From an uncultured Desulfobacterales bacterium (GTDB lineage: Bacteria > Desulfobacterota > Desulfobacteria > Desulfobacterales > JAFDCJ01), in contig CALZJV010000840.1 of NCBI GenBank assembly GCA_945787595.1, positions 1-5,161 of the forward strand: 5,161 bases of DNA. The letters are read 5' to 3'. A program made the translations under genes and the position numbers. Position 1 is the first letter of the stretch. Each line of letters opens with the position of its first letter. The notes beneath the pieces are model-generated. The model worked only from the letters and a program-made list of their open reading frames with translations, was not told the origin of the DNA and did no database searches. Of this stretch, positions 5,148 through 5,161 are shown one piece after another.

Positions 5148-5161
5148 GTCTGTGCACCTTG

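Overview
The window looks like a chromosomal segment of a moderate-GC, deltaproteobacterial-type bacterium, most likely a Desulfobacterales-like sulfate reducer or an uncultured relative. This placement is an inference. It rests on a DctB/FixL-type (HEMNQP) phosphoacceptor protein without an ATPase domain, a small bactofilin, a possible sigma-54 promoter, and long intergenic stretches rich in short degenerate repeats and gene relics. No marker gene is present that would settle it.

Layout from left to right. Positions 2-763 (+) hold the C-terminal two thirds of a metallo-beta-lactamase fold beta-CASP RNase whose N-terminus lies outside the window. Positions 764-1129 hold no intact gene. They contain an inverted repeat with 21-nt arms and a 23-bp direct repeat whose second copy begins the next relic. 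Positions 1130-1456 (-) carry a decayed GxxExxY-family (PDDEXK-type) gene, broken by an in-frame TGA, frameshifts and deletions. A sigma-54-like -24/-12 element at 1564-1579 precedes a membrane-anchored PAS plus HisKA protein (1653-2522, +) that stops right after the phosphoacceptor helices and has no catalytic ATPase domain. Positions 2523-3143 contain no convincing gene, only a 77-codon open fragment that weakly recalls KdpD. A complete 117-residue bactofilin with a very strong Shine-Dalgarno follows (3144-3497, +). Positions 3498-4019 are again gene-free, with an inverted repeat, a GC-rich near-palindrome and a 14-nt tandem duplication. Positions 4020-5147 (-) encode a complete enolase-superfamily enzyme of the muconate-lactonizing/dipeptide-epimerase type.

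The four real genes do not form an operon. They are separated by 0.5-0.9 kb of non-coding or decayed DNA, one is on the opposite strand, and they belong to unrelated processes: RNA processing, signal perception, cell-shape scaffold, and small-molecule epimerisation or lactonisation. I see no convincing new multi-gene system. The points most worth a second look are the ATPase-less PAS-HisKA protein with its possible sigma-54 promoter, the nuclease-family relic with the repeats beside it, and the Lys-to-Met change in the catalytic KxK motif of the enolase-superfamily enzyme.
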